A DNA stretch of 64,000 nucleotides from Vitreoscilla massiliensis (GTDB lineage: Bacteria > Pseudomonadota > Gammaproteobacteria > Burkholderiales > Neisseriaceae): assembly GCF_001457815.1 (NCBI RefSeq), contig NZ_LN898220.1:248001-312000 (forward strand). Direction: 5' to 3'. The notes beneath the pieces were generated by a model. That model searched no databases. It was not told the origin of the DNA and saw only the letters and a program-made list of their open reading frames with translations. How positions within the stretch are numbered: the stretch's first letter is position 1; the number at the start of each line of letters is the position of its first letter. Below are positions 34,739-42,905 of the stretch, one piece after another. The translations under genes were made by a program, and so were the position numbers.

Positions 34739-35560
34739 ATGCCAGAACTACCCGAAGTCGAAACCACCCGCCGCGGCATCGCCCCGTTTATAGAAGGTCA
34801 AACCATAGACCGTGTGGTGGTGCGCCAAAGCAAATTGCGCTGGCCAATACCCGAGGATTTAAACCAACAAATCGCGGCCTGTAAAATCATTGCGGTGGCA
34901 CGCCGCGCCAAGTATTTGTTGATACATTTGGAACATGGTGTGGTGATGGTGCATTTGGGCATGTCGGGCAGTTTGCGCGTGTTTGAAGCCGATGCTGTCC
35001 CCGAGGCTGGCAAACACGACCATGTGGACTTGCTGTTGCAAAACGGCACAGTGTTGCGCTATCACGACCCGCGCCGCTTTGGTGCGTGGCTGTGGTTCAG
35101 CGGTGCCATCGAAACCCACAGCTTAATCAGCAAGCTCGGCCCCGAGCCTTTGGAAGACGATTTCAACGCCGAGTATTTACAGGCCGCATTGAGCACACAA
35201 AAGCGCGCTTTAAAACTGGCCTTAATGGACAACCATGTGGTGGTCGGTGTGGGCAACATCTACGCCAACGAGGCTTTATTCCAATGCAAGCTCCTGCCGA
35301 CAACAGTGGCCAAAGACGTGACTTTGGCACAGTGCCACACATTGGTGAATGAAATCAAAGAGGTGTTGACCCGTGCCATTGCCGCCGGTGGCAGCACTTT
35401 GCGCGACTTTGTGAACAGCGATGGCAAAAGTGGCTATTTTCAGCAACAATACTTCGTGTACGGGCGCGACGGCCAAGCCTGCCATGAGTGTGGCGAGCTG
35501 ATTACAAAAATGATTATCGGTCAGCGCTCGAGTTTTTATTGCCCACATTGTCAACATTGA
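34739..35560 (+). CDS. mutM: Formamidopyrimidine-DNA glycosylase
   Basis: 273 residues. The N-terminal PELPEVETTRRG carries catalytic Pro2-Glu3, HDPRRFGAW and the helix-two-turn-helix VVVGVGNIYANEALF follow, and the C-terminal zinc finger has CHECG and CPHC. It excises 8-oxoguanine and Fapy lesions. Two DUS copies lie in the coding region (34874-34885 and 35176-35187), a feature known for repair genes in Neisseria. It is divergent from the TPR gene and followed closely by plsC. Confidence 0.97.
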   Translation: MPELPEVETTRRGIAPFIEGQTIDRVVVRQSKLRWPIPEDLNQQIAACKIIAVARRAKYLLIHLEHGVVMVHLGMSGSLRVFEADAVPEAGKHDHVDLLLQNGTVLRYHDPRRFGAWLWFSGAIETHSLISKLGPEPLEDDFNAEYLQAALSTQKRALKLALMDNHVVVGVGNIYANEALFQCKLLPTTVAKDVTLAQCHTLVNEIKEVLTRAIAAGGSTLRDFVNSDGKSGYFQQQYFVYGRDGQACHECGELITKMIIGQRSSFYCPHCQH

Positions 35561-35566
35561 GTATTT

Positions 35567-36382
35567 ATGACTGTTAACTCACCCGCTCGCCCCATCTCTT
35601 ACCCGCGCCGCCTCAAACGCTTGTGGCTGTCGTGGTTGTGGTTGGTGCATCTGGTGCGTGCCGCTCGCCGCAGCGCCAAGAACAACGACAATTCCAACAC
35701 CACCGAATTGATGCAACAAGCCTCACAACAATTGCTCGATGCCTTGAATGTGCGCGTGGAATTGCATGGCAAAATCCCTGCCGATTTAAATGGTTTATTG
35801 GTGGTGGCCAACCACACCTCATGGCTGGACATTTTGGCCATGGCTTCGGTGCATCCGATGCAATTCATCGCCAAACAAGAAATCAAATCGTGGCCGGTGT
35901 TGGGCAATATTGTGGTGGCGATGGGCACTTTGTTCATCAACCGCGCCCAACGCAAAGACACTGCCAAAATCAATGCCATGATTACCGAAGAATTGCATCA
36001 CGGCGGTACGGTGGCTTTTTTCCCCGAAGCGCGCACCTCCGATGGCAAAGGCTTGCGTGCGTTCAAAGGTGCGCTGTTTCAAGCGGCGATAGACAGCAAC
36101 AGCGCCGTTTTACCCATAGCTTTGCGCTACTTCAACGCCGATGGCAAACGCTCTAGCCACGCAGCATTTACCGATGAAGTGAGTCTGCCCAAGTCTTTTC
36201 TGACCATATTGGCCGAAGAAGAAACGGTGGTGCGCGTCGATTTCACCGACGTGTTGCGGCCTGAAACCCGTACCGAAGACACCTCACGCTTTACTTTAAA
36301 GCAACAAGCACAGCAGCAAGTGGCCAGTTTGGTGCTCGATGATCGTGATTTAAAAAAACTTTCGGAATGGGATTATTTATAA
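35567..36382 (+). CDS. 1-acyl-sn-glycerol-3-phosphate acyltransferase
   Basis: 271 residues. The acyltransferase blocks are NHTSWLDILAM (H-x4-D), FINRAQRKDTAKI, FFPEARTSDGKGL and VLPIALRYF. An N-terminal hydrophobic stretch anchors it to the inner membrane. It makes phosphatidic acid or a lysophospholipid derivative (PlsC/NlaA-like). It starts six bases after the mutM stop, so the two are co-transcribed. Confidence 0.9.
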   Translation: MTVNSPARPISYPRRLKRLWLSWLWLVHLVRAARRSAKNNDNSNTTELMQQASQQLLDALNVRVELHGKIPADLNGLLVVANHTSWLDILAMASVHPMQFIAKQEIKSWPVLGNIVVAMGTLFINRAQRKDTAKINAMITEELHHGGTVAFFPEARTSDGKGLRAFKGALFQAAIDSNSAVLPIALRYFNADGKRSSHAAFTDEVSLPKSFLTILAEEETVVRVDFTDVLRPETRTEDTSRFTLKQQAQQQVASLVLDDRDLKKLSEWDYL

Positions 36383-36507
36383 ATTTAATCAATTAATAGA
36401 TATTGATAAATTCACTTTATAAGCCTTCCCGTTCATAATGCATTTCATCGAATCGCAACACAGTTTGTTTAACACAAGCAGTTACTTATTATTCAATGGA
36501 GATAAAA

Positions 36508-37251
36508 ATGGCATTAGCAAGCAAAGAAGGTCAACGCATCCCTAACGTATCATTCCCAGTGCGCGAAGGCGACGCTTGGAAAACCATCACCACCGATGAA
36601 ATTTTCTCTGGCAAAACCGTGGTCGTGTTCTCATTGCCAGGCGCATTCACCCCAACGTGTTCCTCTACCCACTTGCCACGTTACAACGAATTGGCGTCTA
36701 AATTCAAAGAACGCGGCGTAGACGAAATCGTGTGTGTGTCTGTGAACGACACCTTCGTGATGAACGAATGGAAAAAACAACAAGAAGCCGAAAACATCAC
36801 CGTGATTCCGGATGGCAACACCGAATTCACCAAAGGCATGGGCATGTTGGTGCACAAAAACGACTTGGGCTTTGGTGACCGTTCATGGCGCTACTCTATG
36901 TTGGTCAAAGATGGCGTGGTGGAAAAAATGTTCATCGAACCTGAAAAAGACGGCGATCCATTTGAAGTGTCTGATGCCGATACCATGATTCATTACATCG
37001 ACAAAGATTTTAAAGACCAACCTTCTGTGAGCATCTTCACCAAACCAGGTTGCCAATACTGCGCCAAAGCCAAAGAATTGTTGCAAGAACACGGCTTGGC
37101 TTACGAAGAAATCGTCTTGGGCACTGATGCCTCTACCGTGTCTGTTCGCGCCATCACTGGCAAAGCCACTGCACCACAAGTGTTTATCGGCGGCGAATAC
37201 ATCGGTGGTTCTGAAGACTTGGCCGCTTACTTTGCCAAACAAGTGGCTTAA
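36508..37251 (+). CDS. Peroxiredoxin-glutaredoxin fusion protein
   Basis: 247 residues. The Prx5-type peroxiredoxin domain (about 1-165) has peroxidatic Cys in PGAFTPTCSSTHLP (C51). The C-terminal glutaredoxin domain has KPGCQYCAKAK (C182, C185) and TAPQVFIGG. GGAGATAAAA immediately before 36508 selects this start. It reduces peroxides with electrons from glutathione through its own glutaredoxin. Such fusions are known from Neisseria and Haemophilus. An Lpd-like flavoprotein gene follows. Confidence 0.95.
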   Translation: MALASKEGQRIPNVSFPVREGDAWKTITTDEIFSGKTVVVFSLPGAFTPTCSSTHLPRYNELASKFKERGVDEIVCVSVNDTFVMNEWKKQQEAENITVIPDGNTEFTKGMGMLVHKNDLGFGDRSWRYSMLVKDGVVEKMFIEPEKDGDPFEVSDADTMIHYIDKDFKDQPSVSIFTKPGCQYCAKAKELLQEHGLAYEEIVLGTDASTVSVRAITGKATAPQVFIGGEYIGGSEDLAAYFAKQVA

Positions 37252-37280
37252 GTCTCACCTCTCAAAATCTTCCTGAACTT

Positions 37281-37328
37281 TGGTCGCGCACTTAGCGACC
37301 AAGCTGAATGGCCTAGGCCGTTCAGCTT
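37281..37328 (+). other. Two adjacent hairpins after the peroxiredoxin gene
   Basis: TGGTCGC / GCGACCA around a 7-base loop (37281-37301), immediately followed by AAGCTGAA / TTCAGCTT around the palindrome GGCCTAGGCC (37301-37328). No T-run follows; they may protect the 3' end or mark a termination complex. Confidence 0.4.
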
Positions 37329-37361
37329 ACAGGCTGCCTCTGTGTGGCAAGCGGCCTGTAA
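37327..37361. repeat. Imperfect inverted DUS pair before the Lpd-like gene
   Basis: Perfect AAGCGGCCTGTAA (37349-37361) is opposed by TTACAGGCTGCCT, which has a substitution in the core. Confidence 0.55.
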
Positions 37362-37408
37362 GCTCAATGGCTTAAAGCACTGACAAAATACAAAACAAGG
37401 ATGCTCAA

Positions 37409-38869
37409 ATGAACAAAATACAAGCAGATGTGGTGGTTATTGGTGGTGGTTCCGCAGGCATGGGCGCGTTTCGCGCCGCCCGCAAAGCAACAGACAATGT
37501 CTATATCGTAGAAGACTACAAATTTGGCACCACTTGCGCCCGCGTCGGCTGCATGCCATCTAAATTGCTGATTGCCGCGGCCGAAGCCGCCCACCAACCC
37601 AAACACACTGCCCAATTTGGCGTGCATATCGATTGTGAAGTGCGAGTGGATGGCAAAGCGGTGATGGACCGTGTGCGCGCAGAGCGCGACCGTTTTGTTG
37701 GCTTTGTGGTCGAAGACGTGGAAGCATGGCCGGAAGACAAACGCTTATTGGGCCGCGCCACATTCAAAGACGCGCACACCATTGTGGTAACCAACCAAGC
37801 AGGCGAACAAACCCAAGTCACCGCCAAACGGGTGGTGATTGCCACCGGCTCTCGCCCCATTGTTTTACCAGCATGGGAAGCCTTGGGCGAACGCCTCATC
37901 ATCAATGACGACGTGTTTTCATGGGAAACCTTGCCCAAATCTGTGGCCGTGTTTGGTTCAGGCGTCATCGGTTTGGAATTGGGCCAAGCCTTGGCACGCT
38001 TGGGTGTGAAAGTGCATGTATTTGGTCGCGGCAACACCATAGGCGGCATTTCCGACCCCACCGTCAGCGCCAAAGCCTTGGAAATTTTCCAGCAAGAACT
38101 CGACATGCACTTGGATGCCAACACCAGCGTTAGCCTCAATGCCGCCGGCAATGTCGAAGTCGCTTACGACCAACACGGTGAACAAGGCGTGTTTGAAGCC
38201 GAGTACCTGCTTGCCGCCATCGGTCGCAAACCGAATACCGATAACATCGGCTTGGAAAACCTGCCAGAATTGAAATTGGACAAACACGGCGTGCCCGTGG
38301 CCGACCGCCACACCATGCAAACCAGCATCCCGCACCTGTTTATCGCTGGCGACGCCTCCAACCAATTGCCGCTGTTGCACGAAGCCTCAGATCAAGGCGT
38401 GATTGCCGGTAAAAACGCCGGCACTTATCCGGAAATCGACCGCGGTTTGCGCCGCAGCGCCATCGGCGTGATTTTCTCAGACCCACAAATCATGAGCGTG
38501 GGCTACCGCTGGCGCGACTTGGCCGATTTGTATCCTGATTGTGGCTGTTTTGCCGAAGGCGAAGTGTCATTCCACAACCAAGGTCGCTCGCGGGTAATGG
38601 GTGTGAACCGCGGCATGTTGCGCGTGTATGCCGAACAAGGCAGCGGCCGCTTCTTGGGCGCGGAAATGATAGGCCCAGCCGCCGAACACATCGCCCACTT
38701 ATTGGCTTGGGCACACCAACAAAAAATGACCGTGGCCGAAATGCTCGACATGCCGTTCTACCACCCCGTCATCGAAGAAGGCGTGCGCACCGCCCTGCGC
38801 GATGTGAATGCCAAACTGCAATTGAGCGCCGACTTGGAAGCCGAGTGCGCAGCCTGCCCAGGTTTGTAA
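37409..38869 (+). CDS. Lipoamide dehydrogenase-like flavoprotein
   Basis: 486 residues. FAD motif GGGSAGMGAFRAA, redox disulfide TTCARVGCMPSK (C43, C48), NAD(P) motif GSGVIGLELGQALA and a C-terminal YHPVIEEG with the catalytic His are present. The sequence is clearly distinct from Lpd at 4360 and lacks a lipoyl domain. It follows the peroxiredoxin-glutaredoxin gene, matching a Neisseria neighbourhood where a homologue is called dihydrolipoyl dehydrogenase. It could instead reduce a thiol partner in peroxide defence. AAGGATG lies before the start. Confidence 0.85.
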   Translation: MNKIQADVVVIGGGSAGMGAFRAARKATDNVYIVEDYKFGTTCARVGCMPSKLLIAAAEAAHQPKHTAQFGVHIDCEVRVDGKAVMDRVRAERDRFVGFVVEDVEAWPEDKRLLGRATFKDAHTIVVTNQAGEQTQVTAKRVVIATGSRPIVLPAWEALGERLIINDDVFSWETLPKSVAVFGSGVIGLELGQALARLGVKVHVFGRGNTIGGISDPTVSAKALEIFQQELDMHLDANTSVSLNAAGNVEVAYDQHGEQGVFEAEYLLAAIGRKPNTDNIGLENLPELKLDKHGVPVADRHTMQTSIPHLFIAGDASNQLPLLHEASDQGVIAGKNAGTYPEIDRGLRRSAIGVIFSDPQIMSVGYRWRDLADLYPDCGCFAEGEVSFHNQGRSRVMGVNRGMLRVYAEQGSGRFLGAEMIGPAAEHIAHLLAWAHQQKMTVAEMLDMPFYHPVIEEGVRTALRDVNAKLQLSADLEAECAACPGL

Positions 38870-38887
38870 ACCAATTTGCATCGAGAC

Positions 38888-38922
38888 AAAAGCGGCCTGT
38901 AAATCGTTTACAGGCCACTTTT
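38888..38922. terminator. Inverted DUS pair with one mutated arm
   Basis: AAAAGCGGCCTGTAAA faces TTTACAGGCCACTTTT; the second arm has A for G in the core. The stem still has 15 of 16 pairs or a G-T wobble. It lies between convergent genes. Confidence 0.65.
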
Positions 38923-38933
38923 ATTCATGTCTG

Positions 38934-39281
38934 TTACCTTCCAAACGAGGTATCTCGAATATGAATCGCAAATTTTTCCCATAACGTAATGGTAATTAAC
39001 AATGGTTTTTGTGAGCCAAATTCCAAGGTTAAAGTATGGTTTTTTTCATCCATGAGAAATCTGCCCAAGTCTTCAAAAAAGAAATGGTTAATCACCACAT
39101 CATTTTCATTTGAGAGAATAATCGTGACACTGTGGTCTGCACGTGAGACCGAAATTTGCAGTTTGTTTTTATCTGCATCCTGAAACTGCATGGTTTGTAC
39201 CTGATAATCATCATCCATACTGCATTCACAGCCAAATACAGACACAAAATCAAGACAGTAAGGTATCGACAGTTCAGACAT
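38934..39281 (-). CDS. Hypothetical protein
   Basis: 115 residues, soluble and rich in beta-prone stretches, without signal peptide or known motif. GGGAG precedes the ATG. Convergent with the Lpd-like gene and upstream-flanked by a DUS terminator, so it is a single-gene unit. I do not recognise it. Confidence 0.6.
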   Translation of the reverse strand: MSELSIPYCLDFVSVFGCECSMDDDYQVQTMQFQDADKNKLQISVSRADHSVTIILSNENDVVINHFFFEDLGRFLMDEKNHTLTLEFGSQKPLLITITLWEKFAIHIRDTSFGR

Positions 39282-39340
39282 TTATTTCTCCCAGTTTCGT
39301 TTCACAATACAGGTATTGAAACCAATGCTTCAAAAGTGTC

Positions 39341-39375
39341 AAAAGCGGCCTGTAAAGGTTTACAGGCCGCTTTTT
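39341..39375. terminator. Inverted DUS terminator
   Basis: AAAAGCGGCCTGTAAA and TTTACAGGCCGCTTTTT around GG, between two minus-strand genes and 33 bases past the end of the PH-domain gene. Confidence 0.75.
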
Positions 39376-39407
39376 AATATTCAATGCATCAATGATAAGT
39401 GTGGGCA

Positions 39408-39785
39408 TTAACCCAACACATATTTGGCCAAAGACTGCTGCACCTTGGTGATGTTAGAACCCTTGCTAAACGTCTTTTGCAGCGGTGCACTCTGCCCCGA
39501 AATCCAAATTTTCAATTCCGAATCCATGTCAAACGTGCCCGCCGTTTCTACCGAGAACGACACCATGCTGCGATACGGCACGCTCAAATACTCGACTTTC
39601 TTGCCGGTCAAACCCTGTCTGTCGATTAAAATCATGCGCTTATTGGTGAACACAAACGTGTCGCGCAACACCTTATACGCACTGTCCACGATTTCACCCG
39701 CCACCAAAACTTGCGCCAATTCCTTTTGCAATTTGTCGCCATCGGCCTCACTGGCATTGCCCATCAAACCACCCAATAAACCCAT
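39408..39785 (-). CDS. Bacterial PH-domain protein
   Basis: 125 residues. The pattern VLVAGEIVDSAYKVLRDTFVFTNKRMILIDRQG ... EYLSVPYRSMVSFSVETAG matches single-domain bacterial pleckstrin-homology-like proteins. The first 15 residues are a glycine-rich tail. AGGGAAA precedes the ATG. Function unknown; these proteins are usually small cytosolic oligomers. Confidence 0.75.
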   Translation of the reverse strand: MGLLGGLMGNASEADGDKLQKELAQVLVAGEIVDSAYKVLRDTFVFTNKRMILIDRQGLTGKKVEYLSVPYRSMVSFSVETAGTFDMDSELKIWISGQSAPLQKTFSKGSNITKVQQSLAKYVLG

Positions 39786-39987
39786 GACTTTCCCTTTGTG
39801 TGTTGGTTTTCATACCGATGCAAGACTGTAGGATATTTATGCGCAAAAGACCAGTATCCTGTTTTAAGAAGCCTCGCTTAAATCAAACAAAAGACAAAGA
39901 GGATTCCTTCGCTTAAATATGCCATCAAAATTCCAGTTATGATGCACACTCACTTTATACATGACCAAATATCTGAGGCTCCTATCC

Positions 39988-41022
39988 ATGAAGGTTTATA
40001 AGTATCGAGGCGTTTTTGAAAGAGATTTAAACAGTTTAGAACTAGACCAATTTTGGGCTTCAACAACAAACCAATTGAATGACCCATGTGAAGGTTTACT
40101 TATCTCTGACAATCTTGAGCAACAATTGCATGAGTTTTCACTATTGATAAAGCAATTCTCTACTGCCAATGTAGAAGAATCTAAAAATTCTCTAATGAAA
40201 TCAATTAAGAATATTCTCAGCATGAAAGATAATAGACTGGGTATTTTTTCCTTAAGCAAGGTTTTTGATGATGAATTACTTTGGGCTCATTATGCAAACA
40301 GCCACTATGGTTTTTGTATAGAATTTAACTTAAATAAACTCACTTCACTTTATTATGAAAATAAATACACAGTGTTAGATGTTATCTATACAGACCATCC
40401 ACCTAAGCTTGATTTTCAAAAGTTATTAACAATCCTAGAAAAAGACACATCCAAGCAAATCCAACAGCAGATGTTAGGTTATAAATCCAAACGCTGGGAA
40501 TATGAAAATGAAATTCGCATTATCAGCGATACCGCACAAATCCAAAACTATGATTTCCGTGCTGTAACCGCCATTTATTTTGGACTGCGTATGGCTGAAT
40601 CTGAAATCCAACAAGTGATGCGAGCTTTGCAAGGGCGTGGCATCAAATATTTTCAAATGCAATTAAAAAACAATTCATTCAAGCTGGAAGCCATCCCCTT
40701 ACCTGATGCATTCCCACATTCCCCTAAATACAAATACTCAGTTGCCCCTATTGCAAAAGATGCAATAGCACCCCAATACCTCAAAGAAGAGCACAAACAA
40801 TATGCTGATTACTTGTACAAAGCAGGTGAAATATTAAGACGAGATCCTTATTGCCTTCAATTAGATGATGTCAATATAAGCGATAAAAAAAGCGAAAATG
40901 GAGAACCTACTATTTATGGTAGTTATGCATCACCATATAATAAGTATAAAAAGCAATATTTAACTCTTGCCGAAATTGATACTTTGTATAGCCAAATTGA
41001 TGATTTAGAAACATCTATTTGA
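39988..41022 (+). CDS. DUF2971 family protein, AT-rich
   Basis: 344 residues from MKVYKYRGVFERDLNSL, the usual DUF2971 beginning; an in-frame ATG nine codons upstream is less likely. Family blocks are FWASTTNQLNDPCEG, GIFSLSKVFDDELLWAHYANSHYGFCIEF and KSKRWEYENEIRI. DUF2971 is often found in defence and mobile islands but has no firm biochemical role. Base composition is plainly more AT-rich than the flanking genes, suggesting acquisition by transfer. A DUS terminator follows. Confidence 0.8.
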   Translation: MKVYKYRGVFERDLNSLELDQFWASTTNQLNDPCEGLLISDNLEQQLHEFSLLIKQFSTANVEESKNSLMKSIKNILSMKDNRLGIFSLSKVFDDELLWAHYANSHYGFCIEFNLNKLTSLYYENKYTVLDVIYTDHPPKLDFQKLLTILEKDTSKQIQQQMLGYKSKRWEYENEIRIISDTAQIQNYDFRAVTAIYFGLRMAESEIQQVMRALQGRGIKYFQMQLKNNSFKLEAIPLPDAFPHSPKYKYSVAPIAKDAIAPQYLKEEHKQYADYLYKAGEILRRDPYCLQLDDVNISDKKSENGEPTIYGSYASPYNKYKKQYLTLAEIDTLYSQIDDLETSI

Positions 41023-41047
41023 AATCCTTCTGACTACTTCATTCAAT

Positions 41048-41080
41048 AAAGCGGCCTGTAAACAATTTACAGGCCGCTTT
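41048..41080. terminator. Inverted DUS terminator
   Basis: AAAGCGGCCTGTAAA and TTTACAGGCCGCTTT around CAA, between the convergent DUF2971 and FKBP genes. Confidence 0.75.
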
Positions 41081-41095
41081 TCCCTACTCAAACCA

Positions 41096-41533
41096 TTACT
41101 TCACAATCTCCAACAACTCCACTTCAAACACCAAAGTTGAGTTAGCGCTGATTTGTTTGGATTTGTGTTCGTCTTTGTAAGCGAGTTCTGAGGGCACGAA
41201 TAAGCGCCATTTGCTGCCGACGCTCATTAAGGGCAAGGCGATTTGGTAGCCTTGGATGAGGCGGGCGATGCGGAAGGTGGCGGGTTCGCCGCGCTCTACC
41301 GAGCTGTCAAACACTTCGCCGGCCAAATTGTGGCCGTGGTAATGGCACACGACGGTGTCGTCTAATGTCGGTTTCGCGCCTGTGCCCGCTTGCAACACCT
41401 CGTATTGCAAGCCAGAAGGCAGGCTAATCACACCGTCTTTGCTGGCATTGGCAGCCAAAAAGGCTTGCCCTTCTTCCAAGTTTTTCAAGGCCAAAGCGGC
41501 TTTCTTTTTGGCCAATAATTCGGCAACTGACAT
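41096..41533 (-). CDS. FKBP-type peptidyl-prolyl isomerase
   Basis: 145 residues from MSVAELLAKKKAALALKNLEEGQAFLAAN. A short FklB/Mip-like helical lead (about 1-35) precedes one FKBP domain with VCHYHGHNLAGEVFDSSVERGEPATF, IQGYQIALPLMSVGSKWRLFVP and VFEVELLEI. No signal peptide is seen, so it should be cytoplasmic. The in-frame ATG at 41584 is not favoured because residues before 41533 do not resemble the family. Confidence 0.88.
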   Translation of the reverse strand: MSVAELLAKKKAALALKNLEEGQAFLAANASKDGVISLPSGLQYEVLQAGTGAKPTLDDTVVCHYHGHNLAGEVFDSSVERGEPATFRIARLIQGYQIALPLMSVGSKWRLFVPSELAYKDEHKSKQISANSTLVFEVELLEIVK

Positions 41534-41594
41534 GGTAAACACCCGTTCAAAAATGGCCATTATACTGGCTAAGCTGTGCCGCACGCCTGAGTAT

Positions 41595-41621
41595 GCGGCC
41601 TGTAAACCGTTTACAGGCCGC
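41595..41621. repeat. Inverted DUS pair
   Basis: GCGGCCTGTAAA and TTTACAGGCCGC around CCG, between the AraC gene and the FKBP gene on the minus strand. Confidence 0.7.
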
Positions 41622-41632
41622 TGCTGTGGACT

Positions 41633-42481
41633 TCAATCCCGCAATAACAGCAACACATCGGTGCGCAATTCATGTTCGGCCACATCGTGAATGAAATTGT
41701 GGTAATGAAACACGATGGGGAAATCACCTGCTTGTTCTTGCTGTTCAGGCAACCATGTGCGGAACAAATGGTAAATGCTGTTGTTGATGGTGTCGTGGCT
41801 GCCTTCATGGTGAATGACAGCATAACGCCCTGCTGGCAATTGCCCATTGAGCACGCCAAAATCGTTTGCAGGCACAGGCTCGGTCACGCTGCCGGCAATG
41901 TCAAACACGAAGGCTTCTTCTGGCACTTGCTCAGGATCGGCGTGTGGAATGCCATAGGTATGACTGGTTTTAATCGGCGATAAGCCGCTGCTCTGGCGCC
42001 AAGCGATAAACTCGGTGGCGGTTTCTAGCACGCGCTTGGGTGAACCCGTATGGCGTAAGTAAGCAATGTTTTCAGCGCTGCGCTGTTGAATTTCAATGTT
42101 CATATTGACCTCAATAATGGGATGGATCATCTGCAATTGCGTTTGCCAAAGCGACCAATCGGGTTGCTGGCGAAACGCGGTAGGTGTTTGGTGAAAGCGG
42201 CGTTTGAACGCACGACTAAAGGCTTCGTGGCTGTCAAATCCTGCTTGCAGCGCGATGGCGATGATGCTCTCGCGCTGAAACGCCAACTGATAAGAGGCTC
42301 GCTTCAGGCGACATTGCTGCACATAAGCCATCATGCTCATGCCGGTGATGGCGGTAAACAGACGATGCACATGGAATTTGGACAAATAAACCTGTTGGCA
42401 CAATTGCGCCACATTCAAATCATCGTCCAAATGCAGGTTGATGTATTCACACACCCGCTGAATTTTCTCGGCATCGTTCAT
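41633..42481 (-). CDS. AraC-family regulator with GyrI-like effector domain
   Basis: 282 residues from MNDAEKIQRVCEYINLHLDDDL. Two helix-turn-helix motifs (about 8-105) with LCQQVYLSKFHVHRLFTAITGMS and HEAFSRAFKRRF are followed by an AraC_E_bind/GyrI-like domain (about 125-280). GGAAG precedes the ATG at 42481. It is divergent from the EamA transporter gene, so it probably senses a small ligand and controls that gene, its own, or both. Confidence 0.87.
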   Translation of the reverse strand: MNDAEKIQRVCEYINLHLDDDLNVAQLCQQVYLSKFHVHRLFTAITGMSMMAYVQQCRLKRASYQLAFQRESIIAIALQAGFDSHEAFSRAFKRRFHQTPTAFRQQPDWSLWQTQLQMIHPIIEVNMNIEIQQRSAENIAYLRHTGSPKRVLETATEFIAWRQSSGLSPIKTSHTYGIPHADPEQVPEEAFVFDIAGSVTEPVPANDFGVLNGQLPAGRYAVIHHEGSHDTINNSIYHLFRTWLPEQQEQAGDFPIVFHYHNFIHDVAEHELRTDVLLLLRD

Positions 42482-42688
42482 CTTGCTTCCTGTCGTCTTG
42501 GCATGGCGTGCAGTATCGCAAACGCTCCTTGCCCGCGCTTGATTGAAATTGCGGTTTTGTCTGTGGGTGGCAAACCATGGTTTTCTGCACAGACCATGAA
42601 AAACCATTTGCATCCATCTCAATCCATGTTAGTATCCATGCCAGTTTCTCTAAGAAACCCTTTTATCACAACACTTTTGGAGGCTGGT

Positions 42689-42832
42689 ATGGCGCAATTG
42701 CACCCTGTTGCAATCGGTTCGACTTTATCGAACACGCTGTGCGCGCACACGCCTCCTGTGTCTCCCCCTGTTCAAATCGCTGCAGTTGCCGATGTGGCTG
42801 CTGTACGTGTTGTGGCTGTGCTTGCTGTTTAA
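42689..42832 (+). CDS. Candidate leader peptide rich in Val and Ala
   Basis: 47 codons with GGAGG five bases upstream of the ATG, the best Shine-Dalgarno of this segment. It ends AAVADVAAVRVVAVLAV, where 14 of the last 17 residues are Val or Ala. This resembles the end of E. coli IvbL, the Val/Leu attenuation leader. It stops 73 bases before the EamA transporter start. Codons for V44-L45 (TGTGCT, 42817-42822) can pair with AGCACA (42888-42893) and so disrupt the hairpin before the transporter's Shine-Dalgarno. Function as a leader is inferred. Confidence 0.5.
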   Translation: MAQLHPVAIGSTLSNTLCAHTPPVSPPVQIAAVADVAAVRVVAVLAV

Positions 42833-42875
42833 CACTGCTGCAAAAAAAAATCTCGCAAATTTATTTGAATTGGAT

Positions 42876-42892
42876 GTGCTGATGCTCAGCAC
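42876..42892 (+). promoter_or_regulatory. Hairpin adjoining the Shine-Dalgarno of the EamA gene
   Basis: Perfect 7-bp stem GTGCTGA / TCAGCAC with loop TGC, two bases before the AAGGGA that serves the ATG at 42906. It lacks a T-run, so a translational rather than transcriptional switch is the better guess. Confidence 0.45.
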
Positions 42893-42905
42893 ATAAGGGA
42901 AAATC

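Noticed and set aside
39961..39987. Earlier ATG for the DUF2971 gene
   Set aside because: No ribosome site, and the family normally begins at the KVYKYR segment coded from 39988.
42577..42882. Cysteine-rich reading frame (many CC and CxC) overlapping the Val/Ala leader ORF
   Set aside because: It starts inside the AraC upstream region without a Shine-Dalgarno, while the Val/Ala frame has GGAGG at ideal spacing. The cysteines arise from TGT/TGC triplets created by GTG-GCT-GTG repeats in the other frame.
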